The position numbers were made by a program, and so were the translations under genes. Source: Arthrobacter sp. (lineage in GTDB: Bacteria; Actinomycetota; Actinomycetes; Actinomycetales; Micrococcaceae). Taken from it: a stretch of DNA of 64,000 nt. The notes below the pieces were generated by a model, which saw only the letters and a list, made by a program, of their open reading frames with translations, was not told the DNA's origin and did no database searches. Location: assembly GCF_031179985.1 (NCBI RefSeq), contig NZ_JAPSHJ010000009.1, forward strand, positions 62,001-126,000, written 5' to 3'. Position 1 is the stretch's first letter. Every line of letters starts with the position of its first letter. Shown one piece after another: positions 1 to 7,244 of the stretch.

Positions 1-553
1 CGGCCTGGTTACGGTAGGCGAGACCGGCTGAGTGCTGTGTGACTCCGTGAGCCAACTCGTGGCCGATAACGCTGAGGGAAAGAGTGAAGCGCTGAAAGAT
101 CTCCCCGTCCCCGTCACCGAAAACCATTTGTGATCCGTCCCAGAAGGCGTTGTCGTACAGCTTTCCGAAGTGAACCGTCGCGTCAAGCGGGAGGCCCTGT
201 GCGTCTATGGAATTGCGTCCGAACACGTCCGCATAGAGCCGGTGCGTATGGCCGAGTCCATCGTAGGCCTCGTCGGCGGCCGGATCACCGGTAGCTGGTT
301 CGCCTTCCTTCCTGACTACATTGCCCGGCAGTATTTCCGCTTCCTGGGCATCGTAAACGGTCCTTTGCGGAGGGCCCGCTTTCACGTGCCGAACACCGGG
401 AGGAAGGCCGGGGGAGGGCTGTGCCCGCGCGGCCTGGACGCTTTTGACGTGAAGCAGCGCTTCCTTGGCCGCCCTCGCCGCCGCCGAGAATTGTGGCGCG
501 TCCTGTGCCGCCACCCGCTTAAGGATGTACGGCGGAATGATCGAACAGTACAT
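1..553 (-). CDS. M4 family (protealysin/thermolysin-like) neutral metallopeptidase, N-terminal part
   Basis: A secreted or exported zinc endopeptidase, truncated by the left edge of the window after about 184 codons. The N-terminus MYCSIIPPYILKRV matches the short protealysin-type propeptide, whose IPPY-like motif is typical of M4 members that lack the long thermolysin propeptide. About residue 165 the zinc-binding helix VIGHELAHGVTQ gives HEXXH (HELAH), with the two histidine ligands and the catalytic Glu. I see no classical signal peptide, as is usual for protealysin-like enzymes. The start is ATG with AAGGGG just upstream. The third zinc ligand and the catalytic His would lie outside the window, so activity cannot be judged. 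Confidence 0.88.
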   Translation of the reverse strand, partial: MYCSIIPPYILKRVAAQDAPQFSAAARAAKEALLHVKSVQAARAQPSPGLPPGVRHVKAGPPQRTVYDAQEAEILPGNVVRKEGEPATGDPAADEAYDGLGHTHRLYADVFGRNSIDAQGLPLDATVHFGKLYDNAFWDGSQMVFGDGDGEIFQRFTLSLSVIGHELAHGVTQHSAGLAYRNQA

Positions 554-565
554 GGAATACCCCTT

Positions 566-593
566 GCCTCTTGACCCGCGCCTCTTGACCCGC
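566..593. repeat. 14-bp tandem duplication in front of the M4 peptidase
   Basis: GCCTCTTGACCCGC occurs twice in direct succession (566-579 and 580-593). On the peptidase's strand each unit reads GCGGGTCAAGAGGC and carries an AAGAGG purine run, 13-40 bases before the start. It lies in the probable 5' leader, so it could be a duplicated regulatory or ribosome-binding element, or a simple slippage product. Confidence 0.6.
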
Positions 594-608
594 TGTCTCC
601 TTGAAATC

Positions 609-614
609 AGCCTA
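609..614 (-). promoter_or_regulatory. Possible -10 element for the M4 peptidase
   Basis: On the minus strand TAGGCT lies about 56 bases before the peptidase start and just after the tRNA terminator hairpin. It matches the TANNNT actinobacterial -10 pattern, but no convincing -35 is visible, so this is a weak call. Confidence 0.25.
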
Positions 615-648
615 CGAGGGGGCAGCGACTTTTTTGCGGTGGCACAGC

Positions 649-682
649 AAAAGCCCGCCAATTCGTTGAACTGACGGGCTTT
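649..682 (-). terminator. Rho-independent terminator after tRNA-Arg
   Basis: The arms 650-660 and 672-682 pair over 11 positions with one mismatch around an 11-base loop. Read on the minus strand the hairpin ends in GGGCTTTTGC, a short U tract. It sits a few bases beyond the tRNA 3' end, as expected for a monocistronic tRNA transcript. Confidence 0.75.
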
Positions 683-688
683 CGGGTG

Positions 689-761
689 TGCCCTCGATAG
701 GATTCGAACCTACGACCTTCTGCTCCGGAGGCAGACGCTCTATCCCCTGAGCTACGAGGGC
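689..761 (-). tRNA. tRNA-Arg (anticodon CCG)
   Basis: On the minus strand the sequence folds as a cloverleaf: acceptor GCCCTCG pairs with CGAGGGC, the D-arm contains AGCTCAGGGGATAGAGC, the anticodon stem TCTGC/GCAGA encloses the loop CTCCGGA, and the T-arm contains GGTTCGAATCC. The anticodon CCG reads CGG arginine codons. The discriminator base is A and the CCA end is not encoded. It appears to be a single transcription unit with its own downstream terminator. Confidence 0.96.
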
Positions 762-857
762 ATTTCAGGGACCCAGCCTTACCGGCGGGACGTCCTAGAG
801 CTTAGCAGGAACGTAGCCCTGAAGGGAAAACCAGCGCCTCCTGACAGTCGGCGTTCG

Positions 858-2456
858 TCAATAGCCGGCAAAAGAATCAGTACGTACCTTTTTAGCCCCT
901 GCCCGCCGGGCCGCGGAACGCAGGGATCGAACGCTGGCAGGCGAGCCGGAAATGTAGACCTCACGCTCTGAAATGTCCGGCACAAGCTCTTTCAGGGCGG
1001 GCCCATCGAGCCGGGCGGAGCGGCCCGGGCCGGCGCCGGCTACTGCCTGCACAGAACCCTCCAAGCGTGAGGCACCGTCCGGCGCAGGGCCAGCGATGGC
1101 ATTGTGGAACGACCGTGGCGGCGCAGATCCGTCCGAGAGCCGTACGATGACTCGCGCCCCTGACTTTTCCAGCTCGTCGGCGTAGGCGAGTTCGGCGGCG
1201 TTCTTGGCGAGGTACAGCAGCACCACATCACGTTCGCGGGCAGCACCGGCATTAAGGTGTGCCAGGAACGGAGTGATACCGATCCCTGCGGCGATCAGCA
1301 GTACGGGAACAGAAGGGTCACGCGGCATGACAAAGTCCCCACCCACAGCCGTGGCGGTCACGGTGTCCCCTGGCTCCAAGGAGTGGAGCGCGCGCTTGGC
1401 AGCGGAGAGGGGTTCAGCGGTGCCGACGCCGAAGGAAACCTCCGGATCGTCCGGGGAGCTGGTGACGCTGAAGACACGGCGGCGACCCTTCCCATCGGAG
1501 CCGCTGTGCGGGAGGTTCAGTTCCATGTATTGACCGGGGGTGAACCTGACGGAGCGTTCCGGACGGAAGGTGAATTCCGTCGTCGTAGGCGTGAGTGGGC
1601 GCGAGCCTTGGAAGTGAAGCCGGATACCGCCGCGCTGGCCCGCGAAGAAGGCGACCAGGTTGCCCAACAGCAACGCCAGCTCCGGGGAATTCGCCACAAA
1701 CCCGAAGTTGTACGGCAAGGCAAAGACAACACCTACGACGGCGGCGAGCCCCAGCTGCTGCCATCGGCGGGGCGGCAAGGTCAGTGGCTCGGTGAGCATA
1801 AAACCGACAAAAAACAGTATGGGCCGCTGGGCAAGGGGCTGCCACAGGGCCGCCCCGGCCGACATCCCTGCGCGTAATAGTTCAACCGCCACGATTGAAG
1901 TGGAGACGACAACGAACACAAGGCCCATAATCATCTTCCTGGTCCGGTAAAGCACCAGCAGGATGCCCGGAACCAGGAGCAGGAGCATCGAAGGGGTGGC
2001 CGCCCACCAGGTCGCAATATTCAGTCCGGTCAGTCCTGTGATGAACGCCCCTGCCGCGGCAGGGTTGAAGATGTGACGGCCCCGCCAGGCGAGGGCAAAT
2101 TTGGAGGCGGACGCCAGGACACAGGCAAGTGCCACACCTGCCATGTCGAACGTTCTGAACGAGGGCCAGAACAGGAAGTACAGCAGGAGCCCGGTGATCA
2201 GGGAGGATTCGGAATGTGGGTGTACCCCGAAGAGGGCGGCCAGGCCGCGGTTGGATGCATAGGTCAGCCCAAGGCACAGGGCCAGGTGCGCCAACATTTC
2301 CGGTATGCCGAAGGTCAGCCATCCCAGGACGTTCAGCAGCAGGCTGTACGCCACAAGAATCCCCAAAACCCAGAGCACAAGGCGGTACATCGTCAGGCGG
2401 TTGAGGGCAGTGTCCAGACGCGTGGTGACCGGGCTCCGCAAACTGATGGAACTCAT
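858..2456 (-). CDS. NqrB/RnfD-like membrane domain fused to a ferredoxin-NAD(P)+ reductase-like domain
   Basis: A 532-residue flavin oxidoreductase, probably passing electrons from cytosolic NAD(P)H across the membrane. Residues about 1-265 contain roughly eight to ten hydrophobic segments and the motif HIFNPAAAGAF, typical of the NQR2/RnfD family. Residues about 275-532 form a reductase module with a FAD-binding GQYMELNLP and RRRVFSVTSSP, a nucleotide-binding LLIAAGIGITPF and a C-terminal aromatic ending SFAGY. I see no SGAT-type covalent FMN site in the membrane domain. The start overlaps the end of the preceding apbE by four bases (ATGA), with AAGGAGT upstream, so the two are translationally coupled. 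The exact donor and acceptor are unknown. Confidence 0.82.
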   Translation of the reverse strand: MSSISLRSPVTTRLDTALNRLTMYRLVLWVLGILVAYSLLLNVLGWLTFGIPEMLAHLALCLGLTYASNRGLAALFGVHPHSESSLITGLLLYFLFWPSFRTFDMAGVALACVLASASKFALAWRGRHIFNPAAAGAFITGLTGLNIATWWAATPSMLLLLVPGILLVLYRTRKMIMGLVFVVVSTSIVAVELLRAGMSAGAALWQPLAQRPILFFVGFMLTEPLTLPPRRWQQLGLAAVVGVVFALPYNFGFVANSPELALLLGNLVAFFAGQRGGIRLHFQGSRPLTPTTTEFTFRPERSVRFTPGQYMELNLPHSGSDGKGRRRVFSVTSSPDDPEVSFGVGTAEPLSAAKRALHSLEPGDTVTATAVGGDFVMPRDPSVPVLLIAAGIGITPFLAHLNAGAARERDVVLLYLAKNAAELAYADELEKSGARVIVRLSDGSAPPRSFHNAIAGPAPDGASRLEGSVQAVAGAGPGRSARLDGPALKELVPDISEREVYISGSPASVRSLRSAARRAGAKKVRTDSFAGY

Positions 2457-3325
2457 GAGAAAAGTACTCCTTCTAAGTCTGCCGAGTATTCTGCGCTTCC
2501 GTCCGAGAAGACCTTGAGCCAGGAGAAATCAAAGTCCTCCTCGAGCCGGTCTCCGGGAACAAGGAACAGTGCCGTGGCCAGCGCGTCCGCCACCATGGCA
2601 GTAGAAGCCACCGTCCAGGTGGCCACTGTGGTTTGTACCGGAGCGCCGCTCAGTCCGTCCAGAACGTGGTGCAGCCCGTCGCCCCAGCTCCGTCTGTTTG
2701 AGGCTGATGCGCACAATGCGCCGGTGCCCAGGCTGATAGTCCCGATGGCACGTTCCGGGTCGTATGGGTGTTCCAGTCCTATCGACACCGGTTGGGGGCC
2801 TGAATTGCAGAGGTCACCACTGGCATCGAGGAAGTATTCGTCGAACCCCTGCGCCAAAAGGTCCTTGGCCAGCAGGTCCACCAGTTGCCCCTTACCCGCT
2901 GCGCCAATGTCCAGCACAACAGGGGCCGACGTCGACAGGATGGAACCTTCCCATAGCAGAACGTCCTCCCAGCGCGGCGGCGCCACCGGTGATCCCTTCG
3001 GATGCAAGGAGTATCCGGCGTCGTAACCAAGGTACTCAAGGCTTCCCCCGATCAGGGGTGTCATCGCGCCGCCGCTGATCCGGTAGAGCTCGTGGTAGAG
3101 CCGTCCAAGCTCCGCGGCGTTGTCAGGCATCTCGAAACGGCCGGACTCCCTCGCGGCAGAAGCCACCAGGGAGTCCGGGCGGAAACGGGACCAGGCGGCG
3201 TCGTAGTCCTCCACGATGGCCAGAAGCCTGCGTTGCTGCACGTCCGTCAGCTGAATGGGCGTACAGACCTCCCAACGGGTACCTATCCCGTCAAAAGTGA
3301 ATGCCGCCCAACCCGGATGGGGCAC
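2453..3325 (-). CDS. apbE: ApbE family FAD:protein FMN transferase
   Basis: ApbE enzymes use FAD to attach FMN covalently to a Thr or Ser of a target protein outside the cytoplasm. The 290-residue product shows family landmarks: an N-terminal W-containing FDGIGTRWEV, YDAAWSRFRPDS near residue 42, SAPVVLDIGAAGKGQLVD around 130-148, YFLDASGDL, and the C-terminal STAMVADALATALFLV. No obvious signal peptide is present, although ApbE homologues are often exported; the start (GTG with a strong AAAGGAG six bases upstream) leaves no room for one, so the cellular side is uncertain. The gene sits between a likely substrate (FMN-binding lipoprotein) and the membrane oxidoreductase. Confidence 0.88.
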   Translation of the reverse strand: MPHPGWAAFTFDGIGTRWEVCTPIQLTDVQQRRLLAIVEDYDAAWSRFRPDSLVASAARESGRFEMPDNAAELGRLYHELYRISGGAMTPLIGGSLEYLGYDAGYSLHPKGSPVAPPRWEDVLLWEGSILSTSAPVVLDIGAAGKGQLVDLLAKDLLAQGFDEYFLDASGDLCNSGPQPVSIGLEHPYDPERAIGTISLGTGALCASASNRRSWGDGLHHVLDGLSGAPVQTTVATWTVASTAMVADALATALFLVPGDRLEEDFDFSWLKVFSDGSAEYSADLEGVLFS

Positions 3326-3367
3326 GTGCTCTCCTTTAAGATGTGGAACTGTTGCAGGTGGTAGTGC

Positions 3368-3835
3368 CTACTTGGCCTGGGACTTGATCTTTTCCACGGC
3401 GTCGTTGAACCCGCCGCTGGTCAGGGACGAACCGGCCACCTTGGATACATTGAGTTCATCCAGCTTCTTTCCCACGACCTGCGCCTGGATCCCTCCGGCG
3501 AACTCACCTTGGAATTTCCTGGTGTTCGGGTTGGTCGGGTGCTCGGTGATTTTTACGCCTGATACTGTCCCATCCGCCAATGTCAGCTCGACGCCCACAG
3601 TCTCGGTGCCGTTGGGTGAGACATAGCTACCGTCGGCGCTGTAGGTCCCGTCCTTGTAGCCGGCGGCCGTCCCGGAGGTTGCCAGTGAGCTCGAGGGGGC
3701 GGCGGGCGTGGTGGCGCTTGTAGCTGCGGGAGTACTGGCTGCCGGGGAGGTGGCTGACGGCGCACATCCGGCCACGGTTCCTACCAGGGAGAGGCCGGCG
3801 ACACCGACGAACAGACTTTTGCGGGCGGTTTTCAT
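3368..3835 (-). CDS. FMN-binding domain lipoprotein (probable flavinylated electron carrier)
   Basis: A 155-residue exported protein. The N-terminus MKTARKSLFVGVAGLSLVGTVAGC is a lipoprotein signal peptide with lipobox TVAGC, followed by an Ala/Ser/Thr/Pro-rich linker to about residue 60. The rest (YKDGTYSADGSYV, VGVELTLADGTVSGVKI, then AGSSLTSGGFNDAVEKIK at the C-terminus) is an FMN_bind domain like those of NqrC and RnfG. The usual flavinylation motif is S/T-G-A-T/S; here it reads AGSS, so the acceptor would be a serine. First gene of the module, 42 bases before apbE. Expected to be anchored on the outer face of the membrane and to take electrons from the downstream membrane oxidoreductase. 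Confidence 0.85.
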   Translation of the reverse strand: MKTARKSLFVGVAGLSLVGTVAGCAPSATSPAASTPAATSATTPAAPSSSLATSGTAAGYKDGTYSADGSYVSPNGTETVGVELTLADGTVSGVKITEHPTNPNTRKFQGEFAGGIQAQVVGKKLDELNVSKVAGSSLTSGGFNDAVEKIKSQAK

Positions 3836-4044
3836 ACAGGACTCGATTCTCGTTCGGGGACTGTTACGGATGTGACAACGTCAGAATCAGCGTAATGGTT
3901 CATCATTTCTTATCGCTGTGAATTTCCTGTGAACGCTCATCCTTCCAAAAAAGAATCCGAAGAGCGGCCCGAACAGCATCCGGGCCCGGGGGTTCGCGAC
4001 GACTGCTGCCGCAACGCAAATTCCGCTGGATTGCAGGGCACCGG

Positions 4045-4050
4045 TAGGCT
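4045..4050 (+). promoter_or_regulatory. -10 element of a leaderless argS promoter
   Basis: TAGGCT ends six bases before the GTG start of argS and no Shine-Dalgarno sequence lies between. This spacing places the transcription start at or next to the start codon. Confidence 0.6.
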
Positions 4051-4056
4051 GGATGC

Positions 4057-5706
4057 GTGACTCCCGAAGAACTCTCCCTCGCCATATCCGCCTGCCTGAA
4101 AGACGCCGTCGCGGCCGGCGACCTCGCCCTCGAGGCTTCGGCTGTGCCTGACGAGGTCCGCGTGGAGCGTCCGAAGAACCGTGACCACGGCGATTGGGCC
4201 ACCAATATCGCCCTGCAACTGTCCAGGCAGGCAGGCATGAATCCCCGCGAGTTCGCTGCCGTACTGAGCACCAGGCTTAAGACCATCGACGGCGTCTCAT
4301 CGGTGGACATTGCCGGACCCGGATTCCTGAACATCACAGTGGACGCAGCAACTGCCGGCGCTCTGGCGAAGGCAATTGTGGAGGCCGGTCCCGCCTACGG
4401 AACCAATACTGCGCTCGCCGGCCACATTGTGAATATGGAGTTTGTCTCCGCGAATCCCACTGGTCCCCTGCATATTGGGCATACAAGGTGGGCTGCTCTT
4501 GGTGATGCGATCGCCAGGGTGCTCCGTGCCTCCGGCGCAAAAGTCACGGCCGAGTACTACATCAATGACGCCGGCTCCCAGATGAACGTCTTCGCAGAGT
4601 CAGTGCTGGCCCGCCTGCACGGCAGGGAAGTGCCTCAGGGCGGATACCCCGGACAATACATTGCCGACCTCGGCCACCATGTGTTGACCCGGCATCCGGA
4701 TATCCGTGAACTTACTGACGTTGCCGCGCTGCCTGTCATCCGGGCCGCCGCGTATGAGGCGCAGCTTGAGGACATCAAGCACACGCTGGCGGATTTCGGT
4801 GTGGTGTTTGATACCTATTTCTCCGAAAAGGACCTGCACGACGGCGGTGCGATCGAAAGTGCCGTTGCCCGCCTGCGCGAACAGGGCCACGTGTTCGACG
4901 ACGGCGGGGCAGTCTGGCTGCGCACCACCGACTTCGGTGACGACAAGGACCGGGTCATGATCCGGGCCAACGGGGAGCCCACGTACTTTGCCGCGGACGC
5001 CGCGTACTACTTGTCCAAGAAGGACCGCGGCTACGACCAGAAGATTTATCTTCTCGGTGCCGATCACCACGGCTACATCAACCGCCTCAAGGCCATTGCG
5101 GCTTGTGCCGGAGATGATCCTGAGGTCAACATTGAGGTACTGATCGGCCAGCTTGTCTCCGTGAATGGAGCCAAGCTGTCCAAGCGTGCAGGCAACATCA
5201 TCGAGCTCAAGGACCTCATCGACTGGCTGGGCAAAGACGCCGTCAGGTATTCCCTGGCCCGGTTCCCGGCAGATTCCCCGCTGACGCTCGATCCTGAGTT
5301 GCTGAAGAAACACAGCAACGAGAACCCCGTCTTCTACGTGCAGTACGCGCATGCCCGTTCACGCGGTACAGCCCGCAACGCCCTGGCAGCCGGCGTGGAC
5401 CGCATGGCCTTTGACGCTTCCCTGCTGGAGCACGCCACTGAGAACGAACTCCTGTCCTATCTCGGCAGCTATCCCTCAATCGTTGCCAAGGCCGCTGAAC
5501 TCCGTGAGCCGCACCGGATAGCCCGCCACCTTGAAGTGATCGCCGGCGCCTACCACCGCTGGTATGACGCCTGCCGGGTGGCGCCGCTCGGGGATGAACC
5601 CATCACCAACCTCAACCGCACCAGGCTGTGGCTCAACGATGCCACGAGCCAGGTGCTGGCCAACGGACTTGATCTGCTGGGCGTTTCGGCGCCGGAACGG
5701 ATGTGA
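4057..5706 (+). CDS. argS: Arginyl-tRNA synthetase
   Basis: Class I aminoacyl-tRNA synthetase that charges tRNA-Arg in the cytoplasm. The 549-residue length is normal for the family. The N-terminal domain contains VERPKNRDHGDWATNIALQL, the nucleotide-binding HIGH motif appears as HIGHTRWAALGD around residue 145, and GAKLSKRAGN is the KMSK-like loop near residue 375. The C-terminal helical DALR domain ends with LNRTRLWLNDATSQVLANGL. GTG start; no ribosome-binding site, but a TANNNT box six bases upstream suggests a leaderless mRNA. Its stop overlaps the start of lysA, so argS and lysA are probably co-transcribed, a common actinobacterial arrangement. Confidence 0.97.
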   Translation: MTPEELSLAISACLKDAVAAGDLALEASAVPDEVRVERPKNRDHGDWATNIALQLSRQAGMNPREFAAVLSTRLKTIDGVSSVDIAGPGFLNITVDAATAGALAKAIVEAGPAYGTNTALAGHIVNMEFVSANPTGPLHIGHTRWAALGDAIARVLRASGAKVTAEYYINDAGSQMNVFAESVLARLHGREVPQGGYPGQYIADLGHHVLTRHPDIRELTDVAALPVIRAAAYEAQLEDIKHTLADFGVVFDTYFSEKDLHDGGAIESAVARLREQGHVFDDGGAVWLRTTDFGDDKDRVMIRANGEPTYFAADAAYYLSKKDRGYDQKIYLLGADHHGYINRLKAIAACAGDDPEVNIEVLIGQLVSVNGAKLSKRAGNIIELKDLIDWLGKDAVRYSLARFPADSPLTLDPELLKKHSNENPVFYVQYAHARSRGTARNALAAGVDRMAFDASLLEHATENELLSYLGSYPSIVAKAAELREPHRIARHLEVIAGAYHRWYDACRVAPLGDEPITNLNRTRLWLNDATSQVLANGLDLLGVSAPERM

Positions 5707-7244
5707 GACTCATGAACGCAGTGAATACCAACGCAGTGAATACCAACAGAGTGAATACCAACGCGAGTACGCCTGAGGCCTCGCCGCTGGCTCCTGAGTG
5801 GCTGCAGCTGCCTGCAGACCTGAACGTGCTGCATCCACCTATGTGGGCCGGCGGAGTGGAACGCAACGACGACGGCGAGTTGACCATTGACGGCATCCCC
5901 GTCAGCCGCCTGCGGGAAGAATTCGGTACGCCCCTGTTTGTGATGAGCGAATCTGATTTCCGTTCACGCGCCCGGGCCTTCAAGGACGCCTTCGATGATG
6001 CGTTCGCTGATATCTGCGGGGGAGTCGACGTGTACTACGCGGGCAAGTCTTTCCTCTGCAGCGCCGTGGCCAGCTGGGTCGCTGACGAGGGCCTTCGACT
6101 GGATACGTGTTCAGGCGGGGAACTTGCGGTCGCTGCCAAAGCAGGGATTGAGGGCCCTCATCTTGGACTCCATGGCAACAACAAGTCCGATGCCGAAATC
6201 AACCGCGCGCTGGACATGAACGTTGGCCGCATCGTGGTGGACAGCCTCGCCGAGCTTGAGCGCGTGGCCAGAATTGCCTCCGATCGCGGCGAGGTGGCCA
6301 AGGTGATGCTTCGACTGACTCCGGGAGTGCATGCCCACACCCACGAGTTCATTGCCACCGCCCATGAGGATCAGAAGTTCGGCCTTTCAATGGCGGGCGA
6401 TTCCACCGACGAGGCCGGTTTGTCTGCTGCGGAGGAAGCCGTGGCCGCTGCCACCAGCTACGCCAGCATTGAACTCCTCGGCGTCCACTGCCACATCGGC
6501 TCGCAGATCTTTGAAGCCGATGGTTTCGCCCTTGCGGCGGCTAAGCTTCTGGACTTCCTGGCTGCAATGCAGGTCAAGTACTCGATTGTCCTGCCGGAAC
6601 TGGATCTGGGGGGAGGGTATGGCATCGCCTACACTCCTGTGGACAGTCCCCGCCCGGCCGCAGAGATCGCACAGGCGATGGCTGCCGTCGTGCGGTCAAA
6701 ATGTGCCGAACTGAACATCCAGGCCCCGCGGATCTCCATCGAGCCGGGCCGGGCGATCGTGGGCACATCCACGTTCACCCTCTATGAGGTGGGCACATTG
6801 AAGACAGTCAGGGTGGACAGCCCCGCTGTTTCCGGTGATTCGGCCGACTCGGGAAGCGCAAACGTTACGCACCCCCGCCGCTATGTGTCAGTGGACGGCG
6901 GAATGAGCGATAACGCCCGTCCAGTGCTCTACGACGCCGATTATTCGGCGATCCTCGCCTCCAGGGCCTCCGCAGCGCCACCGCAGCTGTCCCGAGTGGT
7001 GGGCAAACATTGCGAGAGCGGCGACATAGTTGTTAGAGATGTATATCTGCCCGAGGACGTGGCAGCCGGTGATCTTCTCGCTGTACCGGGTACCGGCGCC
7101 TACTGCTGGGCCCTGTCAAGCAACTACAACTATCTGGCCCGGCCGGGCGTTGTCGCTGTGCGCGACGGATCAACCCGGCTCATTGTCCGCGGGGAAACCG
7201 AAGAAGATCTGTTAAACCGTGACATGGGAGTGGCGAATGACTGA
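5703..7244 (+). CDS. lysA: Diaminopimelate decarboxylase
   Basis: PLP enzyme converting meso-diaminopimelate to lysine. The 513-residue product is longer than the usual 420-470. Family motifs: YYAGKSFLC (PLP lysine) near residue 107, LLGVHCHIGSQIF, DLGGGYGIAYTP, ISIEPGRAIVG, YVSVDGGMSDNARP and GKHCESGDIV. The extra length comes from an N-terminal extension with a repeated VNTN tract encoded by 15-bp tandem repeats, and a small insertion (about residues 375-395) before YVSVDGG. GTG at 5703 overlaps the argS stop; an ATG at 5712 is an equally good start. The first conserved stretch begins about residue 40 (MWAGGVERNDDGELTIDG), so the extension is probably dispensable. Confidence 0.95.
   Translation: MRLMNAVNTNAVNTNRVNTNASTPEASPLAPEWLQLPADLNVLHPPMWAGGVERNDDGELTIDGIPVSRLREEFGTPLFVMSESDFRSRARAFKDAFDDAFADICGGVDVYYAGKSFLCSAVASWVADEGLRLDTCSGGELAVAAKAGIEGPHLGLHGNNKSDAEINRALDMNVGRIVVDSLAELERVARIASDRGEVAKVMLRLTPGVHAHTHEFIATAHEDQKFGLSMAGDSTDEAGLSAAEEAVAAATSYASIELLGVHCHIGSQIFEADGFALAAAKLLDFLAAMQVKYSIVLPELDLGGGYGIAYTPVDSPRPAAEIAQAMAAVVRSKCAELNIQAPRISIEPGRAIVGTSTFTLYEVGTLKTVRVDSPAVSGDSADSGSANVTHPRRYVSVDGGMSDNARPVLYDADYSAILASRASAAPPQLSRVVGKHCESGDIVVRDVYLPEDVAAGDLLAVPGTGAYCWALSSNYNYLARPGVVAVRDGSTRLIVRGETEEDLLNRDMGVAND
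5715..5764 (+). repeat. 15-bp tandem repeat at the 5' end of lysA
   Basis: AACGCAGTGAATACC occurs at 5715-5729 and 5730-5744, with a two-base variant at 5745-5759 and the start of a fourth copy. It is in frame, a multiple of three, and encodes the peptide run NAVNTNAVNTNRVNTN. Changes in copy number would alter length but not frame. Confidence 0.9.

Noticed and set aside
2073..3026. Long open frame on the plus strand opposite apbE and the NqrB-like gene
   Set aside because: It is antisense to two well-supported genes, has no recognisable domain and a composition typical of a GC-rich shadow frame.
5715..5764. lysA repeats as a CRISPR-like array
   Set aside because: Units are directly contiguous with no spacers, in frame and within a coding region.
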